In this document: positions 1-8,154 of the stretch, piece by piece
Position numbering within the stretch: the first letter of the stretch is position 1
Layout: every line of letters begins with the position of its first letter
Assembly: GCA_023412805.1 (NCBI GenBank)
Contig: JAEZRM010000042.1
Span: 79,941-143,940 of the forward strand
Direction: 5' to 3'
DNA: 64,000 nucleotides
From: Pseudomonadota bacterium
GTDB taxonomy: Bacteria > Pseudomonadota > Alphaproteobacteria > Rhizobiales > Hyphomicrobiaceae
The notes under the pieces: model-generated
What the model saw: only the letters and a program-made list of their open reading frames with translations
Database searches by the model: none
Told to the model about the DNA's origin: nothing
Translations under genes and position numbers: made by a program

Positions 1-1
1 C

Positions 2-1540
2 GACATTCTCACGCACGCCATTCCTGCGGACGGTGTCGGCGTGTGGATCAATGGCAGCTACGCGTTCTCGGGCCTCACATCTTCGACGGATCTTTTCCGA
101 AAGATTGTGCGCGCGCTCAACGGAACGGCTGCTGGCAAAGTGTTTGCCACTGACCAGCTATCTGGCCTTGTGGAGGTCGACCAACAAGATGTTTCAATGG
201 CGGCCGGCTTGCTCGCTATACCAACCTCGCGATCGCCGCGGGACTATGTCGTGCTTTTTCGCTCGGAGATGATCCGATCCGTGCGATGGGCCGGCGATCC
301 GCATAAACCAGTTGAATACGGGCCGAATGGACCGCGTCTTACGCCGCGGGAAAGCTTTGCAGAGTGGAAGGAACTTGTGGAAGGGCGGTCGAAGCCTTTC
401 ACGTCTTCGGAACTTCGCGTCGCCGAGACTTTGCGTGCGACCCTGATTGAAGTCGTGCTTCGCCTCGCTGACGAGGCTGCCGCTGAGCGACATCAGGCGA
501 GCGCGCGCCAAGAGCTGCTGATTGCCGAACTCAATCATCGCGTCCGCAATATTTTGGGCGTGATAAGGGGACTGATCCGGCAATCACAGCCGGACGAAGA
601 GTCTGTCAAGGAGTTCGTGAAGCTCGTGGACGGTCGCATCCACGCACTAGCACGGGCGCACAATCAGATTACCGATGACCATTGGGGGCCGGCGCCGCTG
701 CAGGCACTGATCGACGCCGAGCGGGCTGCATTTCCAGATGGTGTCGAGCGGATTGTCGGTGGTGGCCCTCCTATCCTTCTCAATCCGCAGGCCTACTCCT
801 CTATGGCGCTGGTCGTCCACGAACTCGTAACAAACTCGACAAAGTACGGTAGCCTGTCAGCCAACGGCTTTGTTGAAGTCGGCTGGCATAGAAATAGCGG
901 CCGCGACCTCATCGTGACGTGGCGCGAGCGTGATGGCCCGCCGGTTCGCCCTCCGAACCGTAAGGGTTTTGGCACGACAATCATTGAGCGCTCCGTACCC
1001 TATGATCTCGGTGGGAATGCCGAAGCTCGCTACAGCGAGAATGGGTTCGAAGCCGAATTCTGTATTCCTTCGCGCCATGTCTCCGACCCAAAGTCGTTCG
1101 CTGGACCAGCCCTCAAGTTCGCACGATCGACGTCAACGCATCCTGTCGAGCCGCCACCGAAGTTCCTTGCGAACCGAACTGTTATGCTGGTGGAGGGTAG
1201 TCTTATTATTTCTCTCGACGCCGAAGACGTGTTGCTCAGGCTCGGCGCAGAGAGCGTGACGATACACGCCACGGCTCAGGGAGCTCTCGACCATCTCGAG
1301 ACAGGAGCGTCATCTGTTGCTGTCCTCGATATCAATCTCGCGGATCGCAACAGCTTTCCCATCGCCGACCGGCTCATGGAGCTTGGCATTCCTTTCATGT
1401 TCGCGAGCGGCTACGGCGAGCCGGCCTCTCTCCCTATGGAACATCGGAACCGTCAGGTGCTTCAGAAGCCGTATACGCTAGAGAACATGGCGAGCGCCCT
1501 AGCGGAACTACTCAGCAGTCTATCGGACTATAATCAATAG
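2..1540 (+). CDS. Bacteriophytochrome-type HWE histidine kinase with C-terminal receiver (5' end outside window)
   Basis: The frame is open at the left edge, so the chromophore-binding PAS/GAF part lies outside. The visible 512 residues begin in a phytochrome PHY domain, recognised by RSVRWAGDPHKP. An HWE/HisKA_2 kinase core follows, with phospho-acceptor His in ELNHRVRN (about visible residue 179), the N-box VVHELVTNSTKYG, and the W-x-E motif in WRERDGPP. A receiver domain ends the protein, with phospho-acceptor Asp in VLDINLAD and Lys in LQKPY. The family is known to sense red/far-red light in the cytosol and signal by phosphorelay. The receiver's N-terminal acidic pair reads VEG rather than the usual VED (visible residue 399), which may weaken Mg2+ binding. 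A GTG at 41 is not the true start, because conserved PHY sequence continues upstream of it. The next 500 bases hold no intact gene. Confidence 0.9.
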   Translation, partial: DILTHAIPADGVGVWINGSYAFSGLTSSTDLFRKIVRALNGTAAGKVFATDQLSGLVEVDQQDVSMAAGLLAIPTSRSPRDYVVLFRSEMIRSVRWAGDPHKPVEYGPNGPRLTPRESFAEWKELVEGRSKPFTSSELRVAETLRATLIEVVLRLADEAAAERHQASARQELLIAELNHRVRNILGVIRGLIRQSQPDEESVKEFVKLVDGRIHALARAHNQITDDHWGPAPLQALIDAERAAFPDGVERIVGGGPPILLNPQAYSSMALVVHELVTNSTKYGSLSANGFVEVGWHRNSGRDLIVTWRERDGPPVRPPNRKGFGTTIIERSVPYDLGGNAEARYSENGFEAEFCIPSRHVSDPKSFAGPALKFARSTSTHPVEPPPKFLANRTVMLVEGSLIISLDAEDVLLRLGAESVTIHATAQGALDHLETGASSVAVLDINLADRNSFPIADRLMELGIPFMFASGYGEPASLPMEHRNRQVLQKPYTLENMASALAELLSSLSDYNQ

Positions 1541-1790
1541 ATCCAAATAGAACTGATCGCCTCAAGCGATGCGCTCCGCGGAACATGCCGTTCGTCTTCA
1601 GGGTCTCGCAGCGGGCATTCGCCGGCTGCACCTTCGGCTTAGCTTCCTTCACCCATGAGGGGACCAGTCCCATTTGGCTGTCGAGACGCTCCCGCTGCTC
1701 GCATCCTTGTCGGTCACGATGACTGGGTAGGTCAGTGAGGGCGCACTATTGAAGCGCGGGTCGGCAACTTCGCCGACTAAAGGAGGACAA
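1541..1790 (-). pseudogene. SRAP (HMCES/YedK) gene remnant, frameshifted
   Basis: On the minus strand, one frame reads GEVADPRFNSAPSLTYPVIV and a second, shifted frame continues QMGLVPSWVKEAKPKVQP, then NARCET, then FRGAHRLRR. These match the order of conserved SRAP blocks (PRYNIAP, WGLVPSWAK, NARAET, FR-A---RR). SRAP proteins crosslink to abasic sites in single-stranded DNA through Cys2. The fragment has no MCG start, needs at least one frameshift, and stops before the conserved C-terminal half, so it cannot make an active protein. It lies tail to tail with the phytochrome kinase. The family call rests on motif order only. Confidence 0.6.
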
Positions 1791-2044
1791 GAAGCGCCGC
1801 CTCGGCGATGCCACTATCGATCCGCACCGCATCAATTCCGAGCGGTTCGAGCGGTAATCAAAAGCCAAGATAGCCGCTCTCCATCGCCGCAATAGCAATG
1901 ACAGTGACCCTGGTCGCATCTATACTTCCGCTCAGGGCACTGCGAAGTGTGAAAGGCGCATTGGACAGCGCTGGGTTCCGGCTACGGGCAGCATGTAAGT
2001 CGCAGCCGGGAATCGTGCGCCATAAGCATAGGCAAGTAGAGTTT
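1791..2044. other. Intergenic region without an intact gene
   Basis: No intact gene was seen. A short plus-strand frame at about 1761-1857 ends in ATIDPHRINSERFER before a stop; it looks like the C-terminal tail of some lost protein but I cannot name the family. The remainder leads into the oxidoreductase start at 2045. Confidence 0.4.
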
Positions 2045-4894
2045 ATGGCAATAGTTGATTTTCGTGCGGCTCCGCCGGGCGTCATTGAATGCGACATTTG
2101 CATCGTAGGTGCAGGTCCCGCGGGCTTAACCATTGCACTCCAGTTCGTTGAAACGCAGATCCGGGTATGTCTCGTCGAAAGTGGCGGATTGGAACCTGAC
2201 ACCCGCATCAATGATTTGAACGCCATCGAGAATGTGGGATCGCACCGTGTCCCGTCGAGGGAAACGCGCTGGCGCGGCTTCGGCGGAACCTCTGCGCTGT
2301 GGAGCGGTCGCTGCGGTGTATTTGATCCGATCGACTATCAGCGCCGGAACTGGATACCCCACAGTGGGTGGCCGATCACAGCGGCGGACCTTGAGGCGTA
2401 TCATGATCGCGCCGGCCGGGTTCTAGGATTGGGCCCTGCCATTTATCAGGAATTGCAGTCCTCTATTCTGCAACAGCGCAACACGCATGGCGCATGGGAC
2501 GCCCACAAACTTCGACCAGTAGTCTGGCAATTCAGCCAGCATGGCGAAGCGTCTGGCGCGCCACTGAACTACTATGCGAAGGGCTCATCCGAGGAGGCCG
2601 GCAATCTCGGAATGCTGCAGCATTCGGGCGCGCCGAAGCCGCGTCATTTCGGCGAAGCCGCTGCGCCGATCCTTCGGAGCGCTCGAAACATCCATGTTCT
2701 GTTGCACGCAAATGCCATCTCGATCGGGACGGACGAGAGAGGTGCGGAAGTGCGCTCGGTTGCCGTCGCGTCGCTCGATGGGAAGAAGGGCTGTATTGCC
2801 GCCCGCCGGGTAGTGCTGGCCTGCGGCGGCATCGACAACGCGCGTCTGCTGCTGAACTCGCAATCCGCCAATCCAAGAGGGCTTGGCAATCAAACGGATC
2901 TCGTCGGCCGATTTCTTACGGATCATCCCTTCTGGCCCATCGCATCCTACCGCGGCAAAGGCAGCGAGGCTCTCCGGCGCGCATTCGGCCCAATCTGGTA
3001 CGATCGCCACGGAGCCCGACACGTCTACACGCTCGGCCTCCGCCTCAGCCCCGAATTGCAGCGCCAGGGACAGCTACTCAATGCTGCCGTCCACATTGTC
3101 GAGCTCGGCACGCGGCGGCCGCCCATTTCACATGCAGGCACTGCGCTTCGCCTCGCACGTCAAGGCAAGTACGGCAGCGAGCTGGTGAATGAGATCACGT
3201 CGGCTCTGAGTAATCCGTCAGCGCTCGCCTCGGGCATCTACTCGCGGTACATATTCAACGAGCCGGCGCTGACCTTCCCCGATCTCGTGCAGTTCGGCGT
3301 CGGCGTCGAGCAAGTTCCCGATCCTGACAGCCGCATCCTGCTGTCCGACGAGCGCGATGCCGTAGGTATGCCGCGTGCCAAGCTCGACTGGCGCATATCG
3401 GATCGCGAGTTTGCAACAGCAAAGCGGATAGCAGAGGTCTTGAAGTCGGAGTTTGATAGACTCGGTTACGAGCCTCCTGAATTTGCAGACTGGCTCAATG
3501 ACAACTCAGGTGCATTTCGCGGACTGATCCACGACATGGCCCATCCCATGGGCACGACACGCATGTCTGCCGACGCCGCCACAGGCGTCGTCGACGCAAA
3601 TTGTCAGGTCCATGGCGTGTCGGGCTTGTACGTCGCGGGCAGCTCTGTGTTCACGACCTCGGGCTACATGAATCCGACACTGATGATCGTAAGCCTTAGT
3701 CTGAGGCTGGCCGATCACCTTAAATCTGCGCTGGAGGCGATACCAGTGTCCCAATCGCTCGCGAGCACGCCGCTCAAGGTCGATAGTCGCCGGCTCCGCG
3801 TTGGTCTCGTCGGCAGCGGGGAGCGCGTACGCTCGATCTATCTGCCCATTCTCCAAGCGCTCGAACGCGATTTCGAGATCGTGGGCTTCACCACCCGGAG
3901 TGCCGACAAGGCAGCAATCTTGGCAAGCGAAACCCACCTCGCACCCTTCGACAGTTCGGCAGCTCTCGTAGCCGCACAGAAGCCGGATCTCCTCATTGCT
4001 GCCGTCGCAGGGATTGATCATGTGCTACCGGGTCTTCTGGACCTTGGCACTCCACTCTTCATCGAGACGCCATTCTGCTGGAGCCTTCGCTACGGGCGCG
4101 AATCCCTTCAGCGCATCAAGAAGAGCGGCTTTTTGTTGGGTGTCGCCGAGCAGACGCCGTATTTGCCTGTCGAACAACTCAAGCGGCTCCTCCTCGATCA
4201 TGGCCTTCTCGGCGCCGTCGTTTCGGTCCACAATGACTTCGCGGTGTTCGACTATCACGGCGTAGCCGCGCTCAAGGCCTATCTCGGGCGTGAGCAGAAG
4301 CCAGCAAGCGTAAGCGCGACGCGCATCGAACATCCATTCAGGCGCGCCGGCGAGATTGTCAATGATGCCTGGACTCTTGGAACCTTGACGTGCGCTGATG
4401 GCTGTACGCTCGTGCATCACTATAGCGACCAGTACTTCATGTCTGAGCTCCGTCAGCCAAAGATGCTTCGCCTCTATGGTAGTTCGGGCTCCATCGTCGA
4501 CGACGTGGTGAGCTTCGAAGGCGAGAATGGCGCCATCACGCACGCCCCTATCAGGCGCGAGTTGCGCAACGGGCGACTTCACACACTAGCGGTCAAGACC
4601 CCGCTCGGGGAGATTTCGTGGTGCAATCCCTTTGCCGAGCACGACTTTGACGATGAGCGCATCGGGGTAGCAACGTCACTTCAGAAGATGAAGAACGCCG
4701 TGTTGTTCGGCGGCGCGTCGCCCTACAGTGCCGATAACGGCTATAATGACATGGAGCTGTTGACGGCAATGCGGTATTCGTCGTCGCGCGGTGGTGCCCC
4801 CGTAAAATTGCCGCTTCGAGAAGTCGATGCTGTTCTCAATGCCGTCAGATCGCGACTTCAGCGCCTTAAAGCCCGAGAGCGGCGCGCCCGTTGA
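2045..4894 (+). CDS. GMC oxidoreductase fused to a Gfo/Idh/MocA-like module
   Basis: This is a 949-residue two-module protein. Residues 10-580 are a GMC-type FAD enzyme: a dinucleotide-binding GAGPAG near the N-terminus, and a C-terminal GMC domain with His500 in HPMGTTRM and Asn543 in GYMNPTL, the usual catalytic pair. From about residue 583 a second Rossmann module begins (VGLVGSGERVRS) and runs to the end with Gfo/Idh/MocA layout. The catalytic Lys of the classic EKP motif is replaced: residues 674-676 are E-T-P. I infer an oxidation of an alcohol or sugar by the first module, and a binding or non-redox role for the second. ATG 2045 was chosen over the in-frame 1898 because homology starts just after it (ECDICIVGAGPAG). 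Neighbours on both sides are gene remnants, so context does not give the substrate. Confidence 0.85.
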   Translation: MAIVDFRAAPPGVIECDICIVGAGPAGLTIALQFVETQIRVCLVESGGLEPDTRINDLNAIENVGSHRVPSRETRWRGFGGTSALWSGRCGVFDPIDYQRRNWIPHSGWPITAADLEAYHDRAGRVLGLGPAIYQELQSSILQQRNTHGAWDAHKLRPVVWQFSQHGEASGAPLNYYAKGSSEEAGNLGMLQHSGAPKPRHFGEAAAPILRSARNIHVLLHANAISIGTDERGAEVRSVAVASLDGKKGCIAARRVVLACGGIDNARLLLNSQSANPRGLGNQTDLVGRFLTDHPFWPIASYRGKGSEALRRAFGPIWYDRHGARHVYTLGLRLSPELQRQGQLLNAAVHIVELGTRRPPISHAGTALRLARQGKYGSELVNEITSALSNPSALASGIYSRYIFNEPALTFPDLVQFGVGVEQVPDPDSRILLSDERDAVGMPRAKLDWRISDREFATAKRIAEVLKSEFDRLGYEPPEFADWLNDNSGAFRGLIHDMAHPMGTTRMSADAATGVVDANCQVHGVSGLYVAGSSVFTTSGYMNPTLMIVSLSLRLADHLKSALEAIPVSQSLASTPLKVDSRRLRVGLVGSGERVRSIYLPILQALERDFEIVGFTTRSADKAAILASETHLAPFDSSAALVAAQKPDLLIAAVAGIDHVLPGLLDLGTPLFIETPFCWSLRYGRESLQRIKKSGFLLGVAEQTPYLPVEQLKRLLLDHGLLGAVVSVHNDFAVFDYHGVAALKAYLGREQKPASVSATRIEHPFRRAGEIVNDAWTLGTLTCADGCTLVHHYSDQYFMSELRQPKMLRLYGSSGSIVDDVVSFEGENGAITHAPIRRELRNGRLHTLAVKTPLGEISWCNPFAEHDFDDERIGVATSLQKMKNAVLFGGASPYSADNGYNDMELLTAMRYSSSRGGAPVKLPLREVDAVLNAVRSRLQRLKARERRAR

Positions 4895-4946
4895 GCTTGA
4901 GCCTACGAGCCATCCTTTGGCAATCGAACAGAGGGAGGGCATCACT

Positions 4947-5036
4947 ATGGATCGCGACCTGGATGATCCGTCGTTCGTCGGGTATCTCGATGAACTCTGC
5001 GCTCAAGCGAACGCGGTGCGCGAGTTTGCGGGGTGA
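4947..5036 (+). CDS. Possible 29-residue small protein or gene stub
   Basis: A short frame starts at ATG 4947 behind a purine-rich GAGGGAGGG (4931-4939) and reads MDRDLDDPSFVGYLDELC, ending at 5036. The good ribosome-binding site and acidic, gene-like start suggest a real origin. The same frame reopens after the stop and leads into the zinc-ribbon remnant downstream, so it may instead be the 5' stub of a broken gene. No family recognised. Confidence 0.35.
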   Translation: MDRDLDDPSFVGYLDELCAQANAVREFAG

Positions 5037-5039
5037 AGC

Positions 5040-5459
5040 CAAGAAGCGGGACGCCAGCGGGTAACTGGTCCACTGAGCCGACGTGCGCAATCCCAAAGAC
5101 GGGGCCTGGAAGCCGGCGACGCTCGCAGGCTCGCGCCGCACGCCGAAAGGCTCTGGCTTATCTGCAATGCCTGCCAGCGCAGCTACATCGTCATGCGCGA
5201 TGAGTTCGTAGCTTTCCACCGGCTCGATGGATCGACGACATTCGCGCTCGTCAACAAGCGGCTGCGCTGCGTCAGGTGCGGCGAGAAGAGCGGCCAGTGT
5301 CGCTCTGAGACACACGGAAGCGAGAGTCAGAAAGCGTATCCCATCGTGGGCTCGCCGGTGGAAGGACCGCAGCCAGTGCGAAGGATCCTGCAAGCGCCTT
5401 ATGAACCGCGGCGGGCGATCTGGCCAGAGATTAGCGACGATGAGCAGATCAAGTTCTGA
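5040..5459 (+). pseudogene. Zinc-ribbon-like hypothetical protein, broken 5' end
   Basis: The open frame contains CNAC (about 5163-5174) and, roughly 37 residues later, CVRC, a C-x2-C/C-x2-C pair typical of small zinc-ribbon proteins. It runs to a stop at 5457-5459. The only ATG (5193) lies after the first Cys pair, and no ATG or GTG start with a ribosome-binding site exists in frame between the stop at 5034 and that pair. I therefore read it as a gene that lost its start by mutation or frameshift. Function unknown. Confidence 0.45.
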
Positions 5460-5704
5460 TCAAGGCGCGACCCGGCTCCAGACATCACACTCTTGTGGCC
5501 CTGACGGATGCGCTCCATCGTCATATGGCAGCATGGCGAAGTATCAATCGATTTCGAGGCGATCCCACACTCGGCGACTTCTTAGGGCGCGAGGCCGGGG
5601 CATCTGATTGCTTTTGACGAGAGCATCTATTCGATGAGCCATCGGACGCGCAGCGCCGGTGGCTTCGTCCGCCGTGTGCAGCCCCCGCGGCTCGCAGGCG
5701 GCGT
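5460..5704. other. Intergenic region, no gene seen
   Basis: No frame shows a recognisable domain. In particular I looked for the winged-helix part of the downstream IclR gene in all three plus frames and did not find it; the frame leading into that gene is closed by a TGA at 5615-5617. Confidence 0.5.
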
Positions 5705-6208
5705 GTGACGAGGGAAACAGGCGACACCGTTTTTATCTCAGTTCGCGAAGGCCCCGATGCCATTTGCCTGGATCGGCAAATCGGCGACTATCCTATCAAG
5801 ACGCTAACCCTCAATATCGGCGACCGGCGCCCGCTCGGCGTTGGTGCCGGAAGCCTCATGCTTCTCGCGGCACTATCGGATACTGAGGTCGCTGCGGCCA
5901 TTGCAGCAAACGCAGGCAAGCTCGAGACCTACCCCCGGTACTCTCCAGAAATCCTACGTAAGCTCGTGCAGCGCACGAGAGCCGACGGCTACGCTTATAA
6001 CGATGGGCGTGTGCTGCGAGCGATGAACGCCATCGCCGTACCCGTCACAGATGCGAAGGGCAACGTCATTGCTACGCTGAGTGTGGCATCGATCGCGCAA
6101 CGCATGACCAAGAAGCGCATTTCCATGATCGTCAAACTGCTCGAGCACGAAGCTAAGCAGCTTCGGCATGTGCCGGTAAGCATTCGCCAACAAGGAGAAA
6201 ACGTCTAA
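5705..6208 (+). pseudogene. IclR-family regulator, effector domain only
   Basis: The 167-residue frame from GTG 5705 matches the C-terminal effector-binding domain of IclR regulators: RETGDTVFISVREG, a GVGAGSLMLLAAL block, an RADGYAYNDGRV block, and AIAVPVTDAKGNVIATLSVAS. A full IclR protein is about 250-270 residues with an N-terminal winged helix, which is missing here. Without it the product cannot bind DNA in the usual way, so I call it a truncated gene. Its stop overlaps the start of the E1-alpha gene by one base (TAATG), so the regulator and enzyme once formed one operon. It could still make a free effector-binding domain. Confidence 0.7.
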
Positions 6209-7221
6209 TGGCAGAGGCTCATGCCAGCCACAATCTCGATGTCGATCGTTATCTCGGTCAGTTCCGGGGAATGTATCGGATAAGGGCATTTGAAATGGCT
6301 GCACTTCGTGCCGTCAATGAGAAGCTTGTGCTTGGCGCTGTTCACCCCTCTGTTGGCCAAGAAGCGGTCTGCGTCGGAGTTTGTGAGAATTTGAGGCGCG
6401 ATGATCTGCTGCTCTCAACGCATCGCGGACATGGGCACACGATGGCCAAGGGCGCCAGCGCTGCCGCCATGATGCGGGAGCTCCTTGGACGGCAAGGAGG
6501 CACTAATCACGGCAAAGGCGGATCAATGCACATCGCCGACTTCGACGTCGGCATGTTGGGAGCCAACGGCGTCGTTGCAGCCAACATCAGTATTGCAGCT
6601 GGAGCGGCACACGCAATCGCCCTGAAGGGGGATGACAGAATCTTCAGTTGCTTCTTCGGCGATGGCGCGATCAATCGCGGTCCCTTTCTCGAAGGCTTGA
6701 ACTGGGCGAAGGTCTATGGACTTCCAGTGCTCTTCGTCTGCGAGGACAATCGTTATTCCGCCACGACGAAGACCTCGGCGATGACATCGGGTACGGGCGC
6801 AGCAGAGAGAGCGCGCAGTCTCGGCATGCCTGCGCGCGAGATCGACGGAAACGATATTGTCGGCGTCGACCAGACGGCACGCGAGATGGTCTCCGAAATC
6901 CGGGCAGATCGCCAACCGCAACTTCTCGTGGCGAGCACGTACCGGCTGCTAGGACATGCAGGCGCTGATCGTGGGCTGAACTATCGATCAGGCGACGAGG
7001 TCGATGCGCAATGGGCGCATGAGCCGATTAGCCGCTGTGCTGTGTTGCTGAAGGCCGCCGGCGTCAAAGATGACGTCCTGGCGTCAATCCAGCAGGAAGC
7101 CGAAGCGGAAATGCAGGCCGCACTTGATGAGGCGAAGAAGGCGCCATGGCCAGCGCCCGAAATTGCGTACGACGACGTGCAGGATGTCGGCGCGGAAATG
7201 TGGAGCGAGCGCCGTGGCTGA
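6208..7221 (+). CDS. Thiamine-diphosphate dehydrogenase E1 component, alpha subunit
   Basis: The 337-residue protein belongs to the pyruvate/acetoin dehydrogenase E1-alpha family. It has GHGHTMAKGAS, then GGSMHIAD, and the thiamine-diphosphate motif starting GDGAINRG and ending CEDNRYS. With E1-beta the enzyme decarboxylates a 2-oxo acid or cleaves acetoin and passes the acyl group to a lipoyl-E2. Here the beta gene starts 8 bases before this gene ends but is truncated after 49 codons, and no complete E2 or E3 follows. The alpha subunit is complete and keeps its motifs, but would need a beta subunit from elsewhere. The preceding gene is a headless IclR regulator. Confidence 0.88.
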   Translation: MAEAHASHNLDVDRYLGQFRGMYRIRAFEMAALRAVNEKLVLGAVHPSVGQEAVCVGVCENLRRDDLLLSTHRGHGHTMAKGASAAAMMRELLGRQGGTNHGKGGSMHIADFDVGMLGANGVVAANISIAAGAAHAIALKGDDRIFSCFFGDGAINRGPFLEGLNWAKVYGLPVLFVCEDNRYSATTKTSAMTSGTGAAERARSLGMPAREIDGNDIVGVDQTAREMVSEIRADRQPQLLVASTYRLLGHAGADRGLNYRSGDEVDAQWAHEPISRCAVLLKAAGVKDDVLASIQQEAEAEMQAALDEAKKAPWPAPEIAYDDVQDVGAEMWSERRG

Positions 7222-7363
7222 ACTGACCTACCTGGAAGCCTCGAAGCAGGCGATTGCCGAGGAAATGCGCCGCGACCCGATGGTGTGGGCGCTTGGTGAA
7301 GACCTGGGCCGCGGCGGCGTCGCAGGACAGTACAAGGGCAAGCACGCCACTCTGCAATACTGA
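7214..7363 (+). pseudogene. E1-beta subunit of the 2-oxo acid/acetoin dehydrogenase, truncated
   Basis: From GTG 7214 the frame reads VAELTYLEASKQAIAEEM, then WALGEDLGRGGVAGQYKG, the normal beginning of an E1-beta (transketolase-like) subunit. It then diverges and stops at 7361-7363 after 49 codons, where about 325 are expected. The start overlaps the alpha gene, as in intact operons. The remaining 275 or so codons are absent from the window, so this is a deletion, not a point mutation. Confidence 0.8.
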
Positions 7364-7472
7364 GTTCGCGGAGGCCACGGACGTCTTCGACGTGGAGAGC
7401 ACTAAGCGCCGCCGCGAGGTTGCCGATTTGATCGACGAGGCCGTTGCGGCACGTTTGTGCTGGTCGGACTGA
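7362..7472 (+). pseudogene. Possible E2 lipoyl-domain scrap
   Basis: Directly after the E1-beta stop another frame reads EFAEATDVFDVESTKRRREV. This resembles the lipoylation site of E2 subunits (DV-F-D-VE-T/S-K----EV, with the modified Lys). If correct, one deletion joined the start of E1-beta to the middle of the E2 lipoyl domain. The match is short and the call is tentative. Confidence 0.3.
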
Positions 7473-7570
7473 AGGAGTGCGGCAAGAGACGGCGTGAACG
7501 AGATCGATGATGTCGAGCATCAGCCCAACGTGCGGAATGCAATTGGGTCGCGCGGGAAGCAATATCTTAC

Positions 7571-7726
7571 TCACGGCCTCCACCAGAACGGCCATGTAAG
7601 GACATAACGACCAGCGACAACCGCGACAGCCAACACATCATTCGGATAGCATTCTGCCGCTATCGCCTCTTTTTGGCTGGAGGTTAGCCAAATCCCAACA
7701 AGAAAATAGATTGATACGAGAATCAT
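7571..7726 (-). CDS. Small inner-membrane protein
   Basis: A 51-residue frame starts with a hydrophobic stretch (MILVSIYFLVGIWL), continues with a polar loop containing NDVLAVAVVAGRYVLTWP, and ends WWRP. The pattern is a short membrane anchor plus an aromatic C-terminal segment. ATG 7726 was preferred over the upstream start at 7756 because GGGGA lies about 8 bases before it and the hydrophobic segment starts at once. It stands alone in an otherwise gene-free stretch. Function unknown. Confidence 0.5.
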   Translation of the reverse strand: MILVSIYFLVGIWLTSSQKEAIAAECYPNDVLAVAVVAGRYVLTWPFWWRP

Positions 7727-7793
7727 ATTGGGTCCCCGCAAAGCCGAATCCGCCATAGCCGTGACGGATCAATCCATCAACGGATAAAACCGC

Positions 7794-7829
7794 AAAGGGG
7801 GACAAACGGATTTTTCGACGGCCCCCTTT
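7794..7829. repeat. Inverted repeat, possible bidirectional terminator
   Basis: AAAGGGGG (7794-7801) pairs perfectly with CCCCCTTT (7822-7829) across a 20-base spacer. It lies upstream of the small membrane protein gene on the other strand. There is no long T-run, so termination is only a possibility. Confidence 0.4.
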
Positions 7830-8154
7830 CATTGGTTTTGGCTGATGAATTGTCTGCCGTTTTTCCCAAGCAGTTTCATAGCGCTACCGCGCTCGACTGC
7901 TGACCTGCTCTAACGATTTCCAAACGGGGGTCAAAACGTCCACGGATCAATAATTTATCGTTAATTATCAACTACTTATACGACCATCGACCATCAACCC
8001 TCTCCACCAATTTCCCATCCAGGCCTTCGTCGCACTTCCCTGAACCCTTGGACACATGAACTGCGACGTTGCCGTGGGATGGCGAAGCATCCATATGCGA
8101 GCCGGCAACCCGCGAGGGTTCGTCGCTTGCCCCCCACGTAACCCAGGAGCGCCC
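7830..8154. other. Leader and promoter region of the MgtC-family gene
   Basis: No protein gene seen. An AT-rich island around 7948-7980 stands out against the GC-rich background and is a likely promoter area. A small hairpin AACCC-GCGA-GGGTT lies near 8107-8120 in the leader. No known riboswitch was recognised. Confidence 0.4.

Noticed and set aside
1541..7570. Decayed region considered as an insertion-sequence or prophage scar
   Set aside because: I saw no transposase or integrase fragment, terminal inverted repeats, target duplications or tRNA-bounded attachment sites.
7830..8154. MgtC leader considered as an Mg2+ riboswitch (M-box type)
   Set aside because: The length fits, but I could not find the conserved M-box sequence blocks, and only one small hairpin is clear.
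8056..8154. Longer N-terminus of the MgtC-family protein
   Set aside because: The extra residues are not family-like, and AGGAG at 8144-8148 sits correctly before ATG 8155.
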